The translations under genes were made by a program, and so were the position numbers. Under the pieces are notes generated by a model. The model made no database searches. It worked only from the letters and a program-made list of their open reading frames with translations, and had not been told where the DNA came from. DNA of 64,000 nt. It comes from Ligula intestinalis. Taxonomy: Eukaryota; Platyhelminthes; Cestoda; Diphyllobothriidea; Diphyllobothriidae. The DNA is taken from NCBI GenBank assembly GCA_036362985.1, contig JAYGXS010000007.1, positions 22,438,104 to 22,502,103 on the forward strand, read 5' to 3'. Of the stretch, positions 1 through 10,094 are shown piece by piece. Within the stretch, counting starts at the first letter, position 1; the number at the start of each line of letters is the position of its first letter.

Positions 1-499
1 ACAATGGGCATAAGGTGGGCCGATCCCATCACACTGGAACCACACAGTGTCATCTATCCAAAAGCTGTTTGATGCGTAAAACCTTTGCTAGGGTAACTAC
101 TGATGACAAGACTGTACTTTCTTAGAGGTAAGTTTTTTGGTTAAATAAAAATTTATGGGACAGTTTTCGATCCCAAAAATGGCCCAGTTATTCTTTTTCA
201 CGTGAGAACAACCAAGACCAAGGTCTTTGACTCATATTAGAACGATTCTGATGGTCTTGTGATTGATAATTTTTAGAGGAGATCCTAGTACTTCGTAATG
301 GGGTACCAGCCATCATGGCATTTGAGGTAACTTTACTGATCTCCGAACATTTGCGGCGCATACTACAGTGGCCTTAGTATCCGGAATGAGAGCGGGAAAC
401 TATGAGAAAATCTCCATAGATAGGAATGATGTGGTCGCGTGGTGGGGTACTGACAGGGTGTCAATGAGAAACCGGACACTTTAGAATCCTGGACAGATG
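1..499. other. no recognisable feature
   Basis: No long open frame, splice-framed exon or repeat related to the rest of the window was recognised here. The downstream LINE fossil may extend weakly into its right end. Confidence 0.4.
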
Positions 500-1525
500 T
501 ATGATTATTTAATGGAAAAATGGATGTTCAGTTTAAAATATTAGACGCCTAAATTCAGCGGGAGTGAAGTGTGATAGGATCAAGACAGGTAAGATAAACT
601 TAAGATTTCTGATAAGTATACAATCCAGGATATCCTAGGCAGTGTGTCACATTGCGGCTCAAGACCAATAAAGCGAGCGCGATGTGTGACTCTCACAACT
701 GCATACTCGATTGAAGGTGCCTGTCAAACGTTACCGAACAAATAAGACCTGGGTATCACCATTTTGCCATCCCTGAAGCCGTCTTTGCAGTGTGTTAGGG
801 CTGCCAAAAGGGTTAACAGTGTCTTGTTTGCCATTAAGCAAACTTTTGTCGACGTTGATAAAAAACTATTCGGCAAAATAGACGGGACATTTATTCGTTT
901 TAATCTGGAATATGGCATTGAGGTGCGGCAACCATGGTTACAAAAAGATTTCCAGCTGCTCGAAAGAGTTCAACGAAGGGCAACGAAAATTGTGAAAGGT
1001 CTTAAGTCTTCATCTTACGAATGTAGACTAGAAGCACTTAACGTTTTTCCACTTGAGTACAGGCAAATCCGAGGAGACCTCATGCAGACGTACCGGCTCG
1101 TGCGGAATCGGGAGTATGCCCTGCATTTTGATGACTTCTTCGCATTCGCCACTTCAACTGACCTCCATGGGAATTCCCTCAAACTGCGAGGAACTTTATC
1201 CCATCTAGATGTCCGCAAGCATTCGTTTTCACAGCGAGCCATTGTTGCCTGGAACTTCCTGCCGGAGGAAGTCGTAATAACGAACTTGACAGATTCATTC
1301 AAACGCATACTGGATGCATATTTACTCAATAGATACCGCTCATACGCATAGGAAGCTATCGCTAGTAGACACGAAAGATTTGTGCATGCATACAGATATC
1401 AAAAGTTCACATGTTTATATGTTACTCACTATTTTATAGTAACATATTTTGCATCGTATATTTTACGTAGACTGTTTTAAATAATGTCTTTAAAGTTATT
1501 GCCTACTACCCTAAATATACTGAAC
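500..1525 (+). pseudogene. CR1/Jockey-like LINE fragment, C-terminal part of reverse transcriptase
   Basis: This is the tail of a non-LTR retrotransposon polyprotein. The clean frame from about 746 to 1351 (roughly 200 codons) begins at the DLG motif (DLGITILPSLKPS) that follows the RT palm in CR1-like elements. It continues with RVQRRATKIVKGL, YRQIRGDLMQTYR and VAWNFLPEEVV, all typical of the post-RT region. An in-frame TAA at 743-745 and a degenerate stretch (about 500-740) precede it, so the polymerase core and endonuclease are gone. The 3' end probably lies near 1525, where ACTGAACTATAAC resembles the (CTGAA)n tail of the copy at 20.3-21.7 kb. That copy and the one at 40.7-41.4 kb belong to the same family. 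It is not functional. Confidence 0.8.
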
Positions 1526-2216
1526 TATAACTTGAGACGTAAACTTGAACAGGCCACATTCTCACTACAAAACATTACACTAGAATAGGGGCATCGCCAT
1601 GTGCGTCTTATAAGCACCATTAAAATACAAGGGATGTAAAAGTGCACCCTGGACAATTTCCAACTATCACTCTACACAATTTATCATGACAGTTTTGAGT
1701 GACACACGAGATAGGAACACCAAAGGGCAAGATTTTGTTCCATCTTCTCCTCACTGCCATTGAAAAATTCTCCCTCAGGCGAACTGACCAGCTAAACTAA
1801 CACCCAGAGATTCGACAAAAGGCACGACAGCGCTAGTAGCATTCGTCTGATTAGATGAAAACCGCTGGATAATATGCACAGCAGGAAGCGAGTCGACCGT
1901 GATCGAACTGTAGAAATTGGAAGGTGTTAGGTGCCGAATTTCTGCATATAGAGGTCCACAAAACTAGGCATACTTAAAATGAATGCAATCAGCTGCGCAA
2001 AATCCTCTATTCTATAAGGATAAAATAGTACCTTCTGAAGGTAACCGCTCATGCGGGTGTCTTAAAAATCGGCCCATGGGAAGTTGACGAAGCTGGTAAA
2101 CTCATATCCTCATCTTTTATGTTTATTTTAACTAATAGGATGAATGTCAGCTAATTGATCTAGTTATGGGAATAGGCAGGATATTACCAGCAAAGAAATA
2201 GGACACTAGGAAGGCC
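1526..2216. other. no recognisable feature
   Basis: About 0.7 kb of AT-leaning sequence with no credible ORF and no match to repeats seen elsewhere in the window. Confidence 0.4.
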
Positions 2217-2375
2217 TTTTCGGGCTCATTTGCCGTCATCGGCTACTGATACCCAACTCCAGTGTAGCCGCTGGAATTGCTGCCACACACGAGTTTTGAA
2301 CTCATGTCTCTCCGGTCAGAGGTGAACGTCTTAACCATTGAGCCACGAGCTCACAGTCTTGTCAGTATTAGATCG
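2217..2375 (-). repeat. tRNA-derived SINE
   Basis: On the minus strand the sequence opens with a tRNA-like head (GAGCTCGTGGCTCAATGGTT, then a B-box-like TGAGTTCAAAAC). It continues into the family body, which reads like GGGTATCAGTAGCCGATGACGG. The same head and body recur at least a dozen times in the window on both strands, so I call it a Pol III-type SINE rather than a tRNA gene. No intact cloverleaf is claimed. Confidence 0.75.
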
Positions 2376-2569
2376 GGGATATACAGTAGCACATATGTGC
2401 ACAGCGATCTGTCAGAGGTCCCACTCGTCCGTCGAGTGTTATAGGAATATAGTACTAGGGTACTAGAAAATTTTATCCGCCGTGCTGTGAGTGGCCCTGT
2501 GTCCTACAGAGGGAGCAGCAGCTTTAAGATGCCGATCCAGTTAGTTCTAGAGGACAATAAAGTGGTGTT

Positions 2570-2682
2570 ATTGGTAAAGGAGACATATGGTCGATGACTG
2601 GAACAAAATTAATTTTTTCCTGAGCTTTCGAGCTCTTATAAGAGCCCATCGTCAGAGGTGGAGAAACAGCAACAAATGTGGA
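2570..2682 (-). repeat. Penelope-like terminal repeat arm (inverted partner at 3092-3206)
   Basis: The reverse complement of this stretch matches 3092-3206 over about 113 bp at roughly 90% identity, giving an inverted pair around 410 bp of unrelated sequence. Similar ends occur beside a Penelope-type endonuclease at 62.6-63.1 kb. That is why I assign it to PLE pseudo-LTRs. Confidence 0.65.
2619..2658 (-). ncRNA. hammerhead ribozyme-like motif, core apparently intact
   Basis: Read on the minus strand it contains CCT, then the CTGACGA core box, a six-pair stem II (GGGCTC/GAGCTC, one wobble), the GAAA box, a very short stem III with CTC before the expected cleavage point, then AGG, which pairs with the leading CCT as stem I. 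This minimal layout matches hammerheads described in Penelope-like element pseudo-LTRs. Stem III is only about one pair, so activity could need dimeric or flanking contacts. Confidence 0.6.
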
Positions 2683-3091
2683 ATTCTCATCCGTGGACCA
2701 GGTCAACAGATTTGCGAATTGGCGCCAGTGTACAGGGCCTTACGCAATTGCGAATGATCACATCCAGACGCCTGCCGTAATCAATTGGCCCAAAATCCTC
2801 CATAATTATCCCACTTTCGATGCTGACGTGGCCATTTGGCGCCTGAGCCTACATAATCCCTCACTTCTCATTCTCATTCCCTTCTTCTTTGACTTTAATT
2901 GCTCATCCCTCCCATTATAACTATTACTTGTTTTGTTGACGATTCTATTTCTGTTAATATTTCCGCACAACTTGTCGATCTTGCCTACTGGCACTGGCTA
3001 GCACAGCCCTCAGTGGCAAGTCGGCAGCACACACAATTATTGATTTTCTGCACGTTCAAAATTTTAGTTATTGTACACACGCCCCAAGTAG

Positions 3092-3206
3092 CTTCCACAT
3101 TTGGTGCTGTTTCTCCACCTTTGACGATGGGCTCTTGTAAGAGCTCGAAAGCTCAGGAAAAAATAAATTTTGTTCCAGTGATCGGCCATATGTCTCCTTT
3201 ACCAAT
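3092..3206 (+). repeat. Penelope-like terminal repeat arm (inverted partner at 2570-2682)
   Basis: Plus-strand copy of the arm described at 2570-2682. The inverted arrangement is typical of PLE insertions with rearranged pseudo-LTRs. Confidence 0.65.
3118..3157 (+). ncRNA. hammerhead-like motif, core mutated
   Basis: Same motif as 2619-2658, but the first core box reads TTGACGA instead of CTGACGA, a change at a catalytically important position. Stem II (GGGCTC/GAGCTC) and the GAAA box are kept. It is probably inactive. Confidence 0.5.
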
Positions 3207-3459
3207 AGAAATTCCTGGAATACGAGTATTCTCTCGCGTTCGTAAAATGGTGTTACATATCTAACGTTTCCTTAAGTAACACGTGTGTGTGAAAGGTAGC
3301 CGCTCGCCCCGTGGATTCAGAGCTTGTCGGTTGCAGCCTCACCAACGACCCAAATGACTCGTATGGATGCAGGTCTCCAACGAACTTTGACATTTTTAGG
3401 AATAAGTACATAGGTGTACTCCGAATAATTTAGATCCCGATCGACATCGAACAAGCGAC

Positions 3460-3592
3460 GGTCCGGTGACTCAGTGGATAGGACGTTCGTCTCCAGCTCG
3501 CTGGTCGCGGGTTTGAAACTGGAATATAACGGCAATTTTTGTGGCTATACTGGAGTTGGGTAGGTGCTGCCGATGACGGCGTATCTCGTAGT
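3460..3592 (+). repeat. tRNA-derived SINE, degenerate
   Basis: A GTGACTCAGTGGATAGGACG head and a CGCGGGTTTGAAAC B-box-like segment are followed by a GAGTTGGGTAGGTGCTGCCGATGACGG body. The copy is diverged and incomplete at its 3' side. Confidence 0.6.
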
Positions 3593-3989
3593 CCTAACGT
3601 TTGCCGGTAATGCATTTTTGGGAATAGACGTTATGAGGGTATCAAAAACAGCGATCACATAGCTCACAACCTTCGAGCAATGTGGTAAAAACTGAAGAAT
3701 TGACATAGGACGATCAGAAGGAAAGTCTCAGGAAACCAGACAAAAGAGGTAGCAAACGTAACATAAAAGACATGAAGATTTACGAACTGAAAGCCAAAAA
3801 GACCATCGACTTCCAGGCTAGGAAGTGGGCTTTCGTAATTGCAGCGAAGCAAACTGGTGCAGCCTCTCTTTCATCAGCTACTTCTCTCCCATCTAGTGTG
3901 AATTTGGTCGTAAGACAGGCACCAAACCACTGCAGTCCAACTCTCATCTTAACGGGAGGCCGGATTAGCGGCAACAGTAGCTTATGTAG
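3593..3989. other. no recognisable feature
   Basis: Contains overlapping short open frames on both strands (for example 3772-4053 plus and 3780-3974 minus). None shows a family motif or consistent splice framing. Confidence 0.35.
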
Positions 3990-4238
3990 TTTTGCAACTC
4001 ACAGCCCAACGAACTTGGATCCAGTCCTCGCAGAGTTATCCTTTGGCAAGTAAACTACTTGACTACTGCCGGCTAGGATCGAGAAGGATCTAAGAGAATC
4101 CAGCGACGATTTGCAAACGAGTTTTCTCCCCATTTTTGCAACTCACAGCCCAACGAACTTGGATCCAGTCCTCGCAGAGTTATCCTTTGGCAAGTCGACT
4201 ACTTGACTACTGCCGGCTAGGATCGAGAAGGATCTAAG
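3990..4238. repeat. recent tandem duplication, 105-bp unit, 144-bp period
   Basis: 3990-4094 and 4134-4238 are the same 105-bp sequence with only two mismatches (CAAGTAAACTAC versus CAAGTCGACTAC), separated by 39 bp. The near-identity shows a young duplication. No gene function is evident. Confidence 0.9.
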
Positions 4239-4882
4239 TGAGTTGTATCATTTCTAATCTTCACCGTCAATCTCTTTACTGGATTTTTACGACTTTTCCA
4301 CTAGAATAGTCTAGTAAATCCCTTATTAGCAGTTAGTCTACCCTCGAAAGTTTTCCACTGCGTATTTGCTAAGACGTTTTGTATATTTGTAGTGATAAAG
4401 TCCCTGCAGTAGCCCCACTCATTAATCTCTACAACCTGCATGTTTTCCTACGAAAACGGTGGTTATCGGGTTTTATAGGCAGGGAATTAGGACATGCAGT
4501 GGAATATACTTTATTTAATGCTAAATGTATTTTTATTTTACTGTATTTCGAAGTGTTGTTGATTTATACGTGCAGATTTTCCTAATCTGTATTATCATTT
4601 AAATTATTGCAGGAAAATCCAATTATCAAATTGCAGATTTCTTGAATTTCCCGAAAAAATTGAAACAATGTTTCGGAGGTCGTCTGCTTCAACCTACCTG
4701 TGTTCCAACTTACCGTTCTGGCGTTATCTAAGTATAGTCCGCGGCGCGGAGCGCCGCGCACACCTTCAATTTACATGCGGAAAAACCTGCTCCCAGCGGC
4801 CGCAAGAAGCAACTTCGACTACTGTTATAGCCACACGGCATCCTTTGTCGGCGGGAAGAATGATTATGTTTTCATCGGTTTT
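4239..4882. other. gene-free stretch with GC-rich hairpin
   Basis: No supported gene. At 4741-4759 a GC-only stretch (GCGGCGCGGAGCGCCGCGC) can fold back on itself, in sharp contrast with the AT-rich surroundings. Its role is unknown. Confidence 0.4.
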
Positions 4883-5725
4883 TTAATTTTTAAGTGCTTT
4901 CTTTTCTTCGGAGGATAGAGATGAAAACTGATTCTGATTCTTTAACGCATGGACAGTACCGTTTCGGATGGTAAACCGATCATAGTCGCTGAGGTCTCCT
5001 GTTAATAGAATAGACTCCAAGCTGGCTAGAAAGTCCAAGTAATAAGAATCAGAAGGGTTGTATTTCATCCCTTTGGAAATCACACTCTCTTCTGTTGCAG
5101 TGAGGGTTCTGGAAGATAGGTTCACAACCTTCGCTACAGACTGTTGGTTTGTAACAGCTGGTTGAGAAGTAGTCTTCTATTTTTTGTCTAGAAGTAGCTT
5201 CTCCTTAAGTCTTTCCAGTTCTGATACGTGGGCAATTGTTTCACCTACTTATTCAAATAAGTTTAGGGGAAGACATTTGCGACAGACCTGTATATATTGT
5301 TCCTTTGCAGAATGGAACTTTTGCAGTCGATAATGGGCATCCGTTATAAATGCTCCAAGCATACTCTTTCCATAACGAGATGCGATCTGATACCCTAGGG
5401 TAGATCTGACTGCAGGTCTCACACGCACAGATTTCGGCAAAATGTTCTGTTTTCGGCCCTTGTGGAGAAATGCTAATTGTTCTCGCGTACAACTTTCGCG
5501 AATAGCACACTTCTCCCATTGTCTCGCCTCGAGCAAATCTTCGCGATCGTAATTGTTTCGTATAAACCGAAAGGCAGGCATCCCAAGAAATGTATTTTCA
5601 TCCCGGACTGACCCCGGACTAACTCAAAGTACAGTTGCCTATTAGTCATTACGGCATTGCAACTGATAATCATGTCCATCACGATGTGACGCAAATTGTA
5701 ACCCCCAATTAACACCCACACCAGA
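4883..5725 (-). pseudogene. Penelope-like element, N-terminal part (copy B)
   Basis: Minus-strand frames give the N-terminal region typical of Penelope-like polyproteins: FLHKGRKQNILPKSVRVRP and a following helical stretch (5581-5249), then VVNLSSRTLTATEESVISKG, where 'LS.R.LT..E..V.SKG.K.NP' is a hallmark preceding the RT. Frame changes and stops break it (about 5170-5250 and 5475-5510). The RT and GIY-YIG parts that should follow at lower coordinates are absent, so it is 3'-truncated. It lies just inside the terminal repeat at 5685-5830. It cannot be joined to the RT piece at 6.5-7.65 kb, which is upstream of it on the minus strand, so two copies are present. Confidence 0.75.
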
Positions 5726-5832
5726 CTGACTATATAACTGTATGAGCACTTTTAAATGCTAACTGTTGTTTGCAAATTGCTCTCAAGTCTGACGACGAAC
5801 TGGGGATCCAGTGTCGAAAATTTACTCAATAA
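5685..5832 (+). repeat. Penelope-like terminal repeat with hammerhead-like core (inverted partner 6232-6376)
   Basis: About 140 bp match the reverse complement of 6232-6376 at high identity (shared GTGACGCAAATTG and CTCAAGTCTGAC blocks). Within it 5789-5819 holds CTGACGA, a stem around CTGG/CCAG, and GAAA followed by ACTC, resembling the hammerhead motifs of other PLE ends here. Confidence 0.65.
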
Positions 5833-5944
5833 ACTTACTTATTTCCCAAAGGATGCCTTTCCATGAAAGTATCAATCTCCCTGTTATGCTGGGTCCTACG
5901 CCTACTTGCAAGCACCTTTGCGCAGTTCTTCTTTTTGATTGGTT

Positions 5945-6135
5945 GTATTTGCCATTTTAATAATGGCACGCACATTTTGGGTTATTCAAATAAGTATTTC
6001 CTATTATTTTTTTCCTTTATACGCTCTACTTTTTAATTTATTTGTTCATTCCAGTGGTATAACCTAACCATAAAAACCATAGTAACGCCACTCCTGTAAG
6101 ACAGAATCCTGGGGCTAGGGATATCTAAGTACCTC
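5945..6135 (+). repeat. dispersed repeat, same-orientation copy at 16440-16615
   Basis: Shares ordered blocks with 16440-16615, including GGGGCTAGGGATATCTAAG and ACCTAACCATAAA. The family is unknown. It lies between the two PLE terminal-repeat arms. Confidence 0.7.
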
Positions 6136-6231
6136 GGGCCAATTTACTGTTGTCCAGAAAGATTCTGAAGGTTAAATTGAAGAAATAAGTTTCTTTTCAA
6201 GAAAAGACGTCCTTTGGGAAAATGAGTAAAT

Positions 6232-6376
6232 TTTTTCACGAAATTGTCGATAGTGGACCCCCAGATCGTTGTCAGACTTGAGAAAAATGTGCAAAGAACA
6301 GTTGACATTTCAAAGTGCTGATACAGTTATATAGTCATCTGGTGTGGGCGTTAATTGGCAGTTGCAATTTGCGTCA
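6232..6376 (-). repeat. Penelope-like terminal repeat downstream of PLE copy A
   Basis: Minus-strand copy of the repeat at 5685-5832, in sense orientation after the PLE endonuclease region that ends near 6478, as expected for a 3' pseudo-LTR. The GAAA box is mutated to GACA, so the ribozyme-like core is degenerate. Confidence 0.65.
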
Positions 6377-6477
6377 CGCCGTGGTGGACATGATTAGCGG
6401 TCGCAGTGACCTAATGGCTAATTGGCAACTGTAATTTGAGTCAGTCCGACGTCAGCCCAGGTCGTCTGGTATGGACG

Positions 6478-7650
6478 CTAATTGCGGTTCATGTTGGTCC
6501 ATGTTTGTCGGCTACAGTCTCTTCCACCTTTCTTTCTTTTACACTCCAGCCAACTCGACACACCGGTTGATGCATGAATCATCGGAGTGCATGGTCTCAG
6601 GAAATTTTCGGCTTTTTTGGAGGGGCAAACTCCGATGATGCGTGTTTTGTCCCATGCAAAGCTGTGTCCAGTGTCAAGACAAGGCATAGCCACTTCGGAC
6701 AAATGATCACGTCTCTTCACTGCCAGCTGGTGCTCGTCGATGCGTATGGAGACGGATCTTATAGTTTGGCCACAATATACAGTATAACAAGCTTCGCATG
6801 GGATTTTTATATGACTTTCTTCTTATCGAAGAAGCCAATCCTATCTTTAGGGTTTACTAGCTGGGTGCGTAAGGTAGCCATCGGTTTGTGCTCCAATTTT
6901 ACTTGGTGTTTCCGCAAGTGCCTTTCAATGAGTTCAGACACTTTCCTTATACAAGAAAGGATTCGCCATGTGTTTTTTGGTGACTGAGTGAAACTATCTG
7001 GTTCCTTTTTGTTAGGTTGCTGTTGCCTCATGCATCGGCGTACAAAGTATCTGGGGTGACCATTGCGAGAAAACAAATCAAACAGATAATTGAGCTCGAT
7101 TCGATAGGTATCTTAGTCAGGGCAGTGTGTCTTCGCTCGGCGTAGCAGACTGTAAACGGCACTGCTTTTGTGACATATGGGGTTGTCGCTCTCATAGTTA
7201 AGAATAACTTCCGCGTACGTGTCTTTGCGGTAAACGGACGTTTGTAATGTTCCGTCAGCATTTTGCTGCACGAGAAAATCCAGAAATTGGAGTTTGTTAT
7301 TAACGTTCTTCTCTAGCGTTATTTGAATGCGCAGAATGGTTAACTTGATGGTGTTGTGAAGCGCTTCGAGCTGGTCCCTTTTAACGACAACACATGTGTC
7401 GTCTACATATCGCACCAATAACTTATTGTTAATCGATGTTAGGGCCGTTTATTCTAGCTTCTGCAGTGTTATTTCGACAAGGAATCCAGATATAGGTGAC
7501 CCCTTTGGAGCTCCTTTAAATTGTTTGTAGTATTGTTGATCAAATAAAAAAAAGGTTTCTAGGCAAAGGTCCACAAGTTCAAGTAAGGCAGCTGCAGGAA
7601 GCATCGTTTCTTAGTTCTTCAGGACTTCCTCTGTGCATTGCCTTGCTATA
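6478..7650 (-). pseudogene. Penelope-like element, RT palm to GIY-YIG endonuclease (copy A)
   Basis: On the minus strand, from high to low coordinates, one sees a GAPKGSPISGFLVEITLQKL block (RT motif near 7500), then MVRYVDDTCVVV with the catalytic YVDD (7418 downward), then the 'LQFLDFLVQQNADGTLQTSVYRK' region common to Penelope RTs. Near 6720-6560 comes RRDHLSEVAMPCLDTGHSFAW, the conserved part of the C-terminal GIY-YIG endonuclease. Stops and frame changes split the frames at about 7110, 6800 and 6570. The N-terminal half and early RT motifs are missing. This is a dead 5'-truncated copy. Confidence 0.85.
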
Positions 7651-8099
7651 TCATGTGCTATGGAGGGGAACAGGAAAACGACTCCGAAGGAGACCATTAT
7701 CTCATCATCGGAGACCATGATTCCGTATTAAAGCTACATTAGTTATTGTCAAGTGCGCCAATCGCCCTAGGTATAGTGACGATGGTTTGCCGCTAGCGCA
7801 ATGCTTACACGGGTCACGATAAAACCACGAAACCAACGGAAATCTGGTTGTAGTGTCCCAGCACATGAAACGCCTTCACTAATAATACAGACCAGCAACG
7901 GTTAATGCTATAGTAAGTGGCAAGCACATTGAAACGACCCTGTATTTCTTAGCCATGCTTTCTTCGGACGTCGCGGGGAAAGGCCGTGCCCGGCATGTCC
8001 ACAACGCGTGCGCAAAAGACGATGTTAAAACCCCCCGTTCAATGTCATCCACGGCCTGGCTTACTGGTCAACCACTTCTCAAGGCCAGTACACAAAGGA
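7651..8099. other. no recognisable feature
   Basis: Sequence between the PLE copy and an LTR-like repeat; no coding or repeat signal was recognised. Confidence 0.35.
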
Positions 8100-8345
8100 A
8101 CTTAATGTGGGGTTGTTAACGCTCATTCCCTACCAGAACCGGTGACCTACTGTTTAGTTGTAGTTGTCCGGACCCAGTGATCTACTTGCCGGAATGCGTC
8201 TCTGAACTCTGGCCCATTCACGGCTGCGCTGCAATTTTCTGGGAGTTACTTACCTATTACTTATATTCTACTCCTGTTACACCTTACTTAATTATCCCTA
8301 ACACTCTGACCTTCCATGCATTATCAACTAGTTTATAACCATTGG
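8100..8345 (+). repeat. LTR-like dispersed repeat (inverted relative at 19.69-20.06 kb)
   Basis: Contains TAGTTGTCCGGACCCAGTGA and CTCTGGCCCATTCACGGCTG, which recur in reverse complement at 19.7-19.9 kb. The form (promoter-like, no ORF) fits a solo or partial LTR. It lies in an FMR1 intron or just beyond the exons seen. Confidence 0.6.
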
Positions 8346-8437
8346 GATACGTTCAATCTTCCATTTTTCGGCCGGACTACTTCGTATCCCACAAAATTAT
8401 TGCACAATAAACTTAGCACCGCAAATGAATAACGTAC

Positions 8438-9641
8438 CTCACCAACAACCTTGAAGATTGCCATTGGTTCCTCCGCCTCCGCAGCAACCTCTCCATTGGC
8501 TGTCCAATCGGGAACACCGCTGCGCGCGGCCATCGGCCCCTTGACCTCGATGCGGACTGCACCGGCGATACCCCGGGCGGCGCGAATATTTGAGCCCTGG
8601 GTACCAATCGCTAGCCCCATGAGAGAGGAGGGGACTTGGAAGAATTCGACAAAGTGATCATCCTCACTCGAGCAAGTATCGGCATCCGCAGAAGACAGAG
8701 GTTGACTGTCACGGCCTCCATGGCATGCCTGCGAAACACAAACGCGGTTAAGTCATCAAGGTAGAGCGCATGACTGTCAGCATCTGGTCGCCTGCAGTTC
8801 CCGGCCAGGCACCCAACTCACTCCCGCAGATCTTTGACTCAAGCCGGTGGAAATATCAGCTTCTCGCCATCTCCCAACTACTCCCAGTTTGGATTCCGGC
8901 AGGGATTCCTGATCCAAAAATGGGCTACGACACACACACACCTGCCAAGTTACTTGGTTCATTTAAATCTAGGGTCGACCTCGCAACCCCGATGATACGT
9001 TAATGGAGTTAAAACTAGGGGAATTATGAAGTGAGCTTCAGAAATAGCAATCATTGAGTTAGGGGAAACTGCTCTGCAGGCTTACAAGCCAAAAAATTGA
9101 TCCCTGATGGCACGGCACCTGCCGCGTGTGGCAATTCAAAGGATATAGAAACAGGTCAAACGGATGCCAACGATAACTTATATTTTAGCTCGACTTAAAC
9201 AGTCGTAGGGAAGCATAATATTTTTTGTGGATAAAGACTTACTATGGCAACAGTTCAGGTGGAATGTCCAACTTGTGGGTGAAGAAGTCCTCCTTTCGTA
9301 GGCAAGGCACGTCCCCGCTGACAGGGCGGAGAATTGTACGGTGACAAATTTCAGTCCAGCTGCTCAAAGAAGCTCCCGACTCGGTGAACTCCTTTGGAGC
9401 GCCATTGCTGGGCTCAGGAAGAACTGGCTGCAATTGGACTACGGCGTGATCATCACGAGACTTTGTCACGACACATGGCCACCAGGAAGGGCAGGTAAGA
9501 CAAGTAAGAGGATTAGCCAGACGGGAAGTAGTTGGGTGGAGATTTAGGCCAACAAGCGCGTCGGCCAAACCATTTTCACGATGATCTTCCTTCAGGTTCA
9601 GCGGTAACATAGCCTCCACATGTTGGTTGAGTGCGAGAGTG
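8438..9641 (-). CDS. FMR1: FMRP/FXR-family RNA-binding protein, two internal exons (partial gene)
   Basis: FMRP-family proteins bind RNA and regulate neuronal and germline translation. Exon 9641-9243 (399 bp, 132 whole codons) encodes part of the N-terminal Agenet/Tudor-like region. It has LALNQHVEAMLPLNLKEDH (like the 'AFENNW...IPF.DVR' segment of FMRP), a CPSWWPCVV segment (like CCWWLAKV), and ends with FFTHKLDIPPELLP, matching the FMRP 'F.K.KLDVPEDL' block. It is bounded by a TTCTGCAG acceptor and a GTAAGT donor (phase 2). Exon 8728-8438 (291 bp, 97 codons) has an acidic linker, then FFQVPSSLMGLAIGTQGSN, the near-invariant start of KH1 (human LMGLAIGTHGAN), ending at GTACGT. Its acceptor is TTTCGCAG. 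The linking KH0 exon, first exon and KH2/RGG exons were not located. The exons are open and splice-bounded, so this looks like a live gene. Confidence 0.85.
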
Positions 9642-10094
9642 CTGCAGAATATTGTAGAAAGATGTTAGATGTCGTAACCCATAATTACTGGACGTTCTTT
9701 CAGCATTTATCCAATTTGCACTCTAAAAACAACGCTGACACGGACCAATCAAGGTGCCATAGTAGCTTTTGCCTTCACATCCAGTTACAGGCAACACCGG
9801 CGAAAATCGATGACGGGGACTCGAATCAGAACACTCATATGGGCATAAAAATGCTATAATCTACACGTCAAGGGTTAAAGTCGGGAAGAAAAACTCCTAC
9901 AGCAGGCTAGGAATTGAAAGGACGTCCGCCTGAGAGTACCACAAGCATGCTGGAAGGGAGACCTGTAACGACTGCGCCAAGCTAATATCGAACAACTAGA
10001 CTGGGGGGCACAAGATGGGAAGGTAAAGTTAACAGCCCGAAACACTTCTGCCGCAAAATGGGACCAACAAAGATAAGGGAGACTGGAATTGCAA
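9642..10094. other. no recognisable feature
   Basis: Upstream side of the FMRP Agenet exon on the minus strand. The first coding exon could lie here or further away; I could not identify it. Confidence 0.3.
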
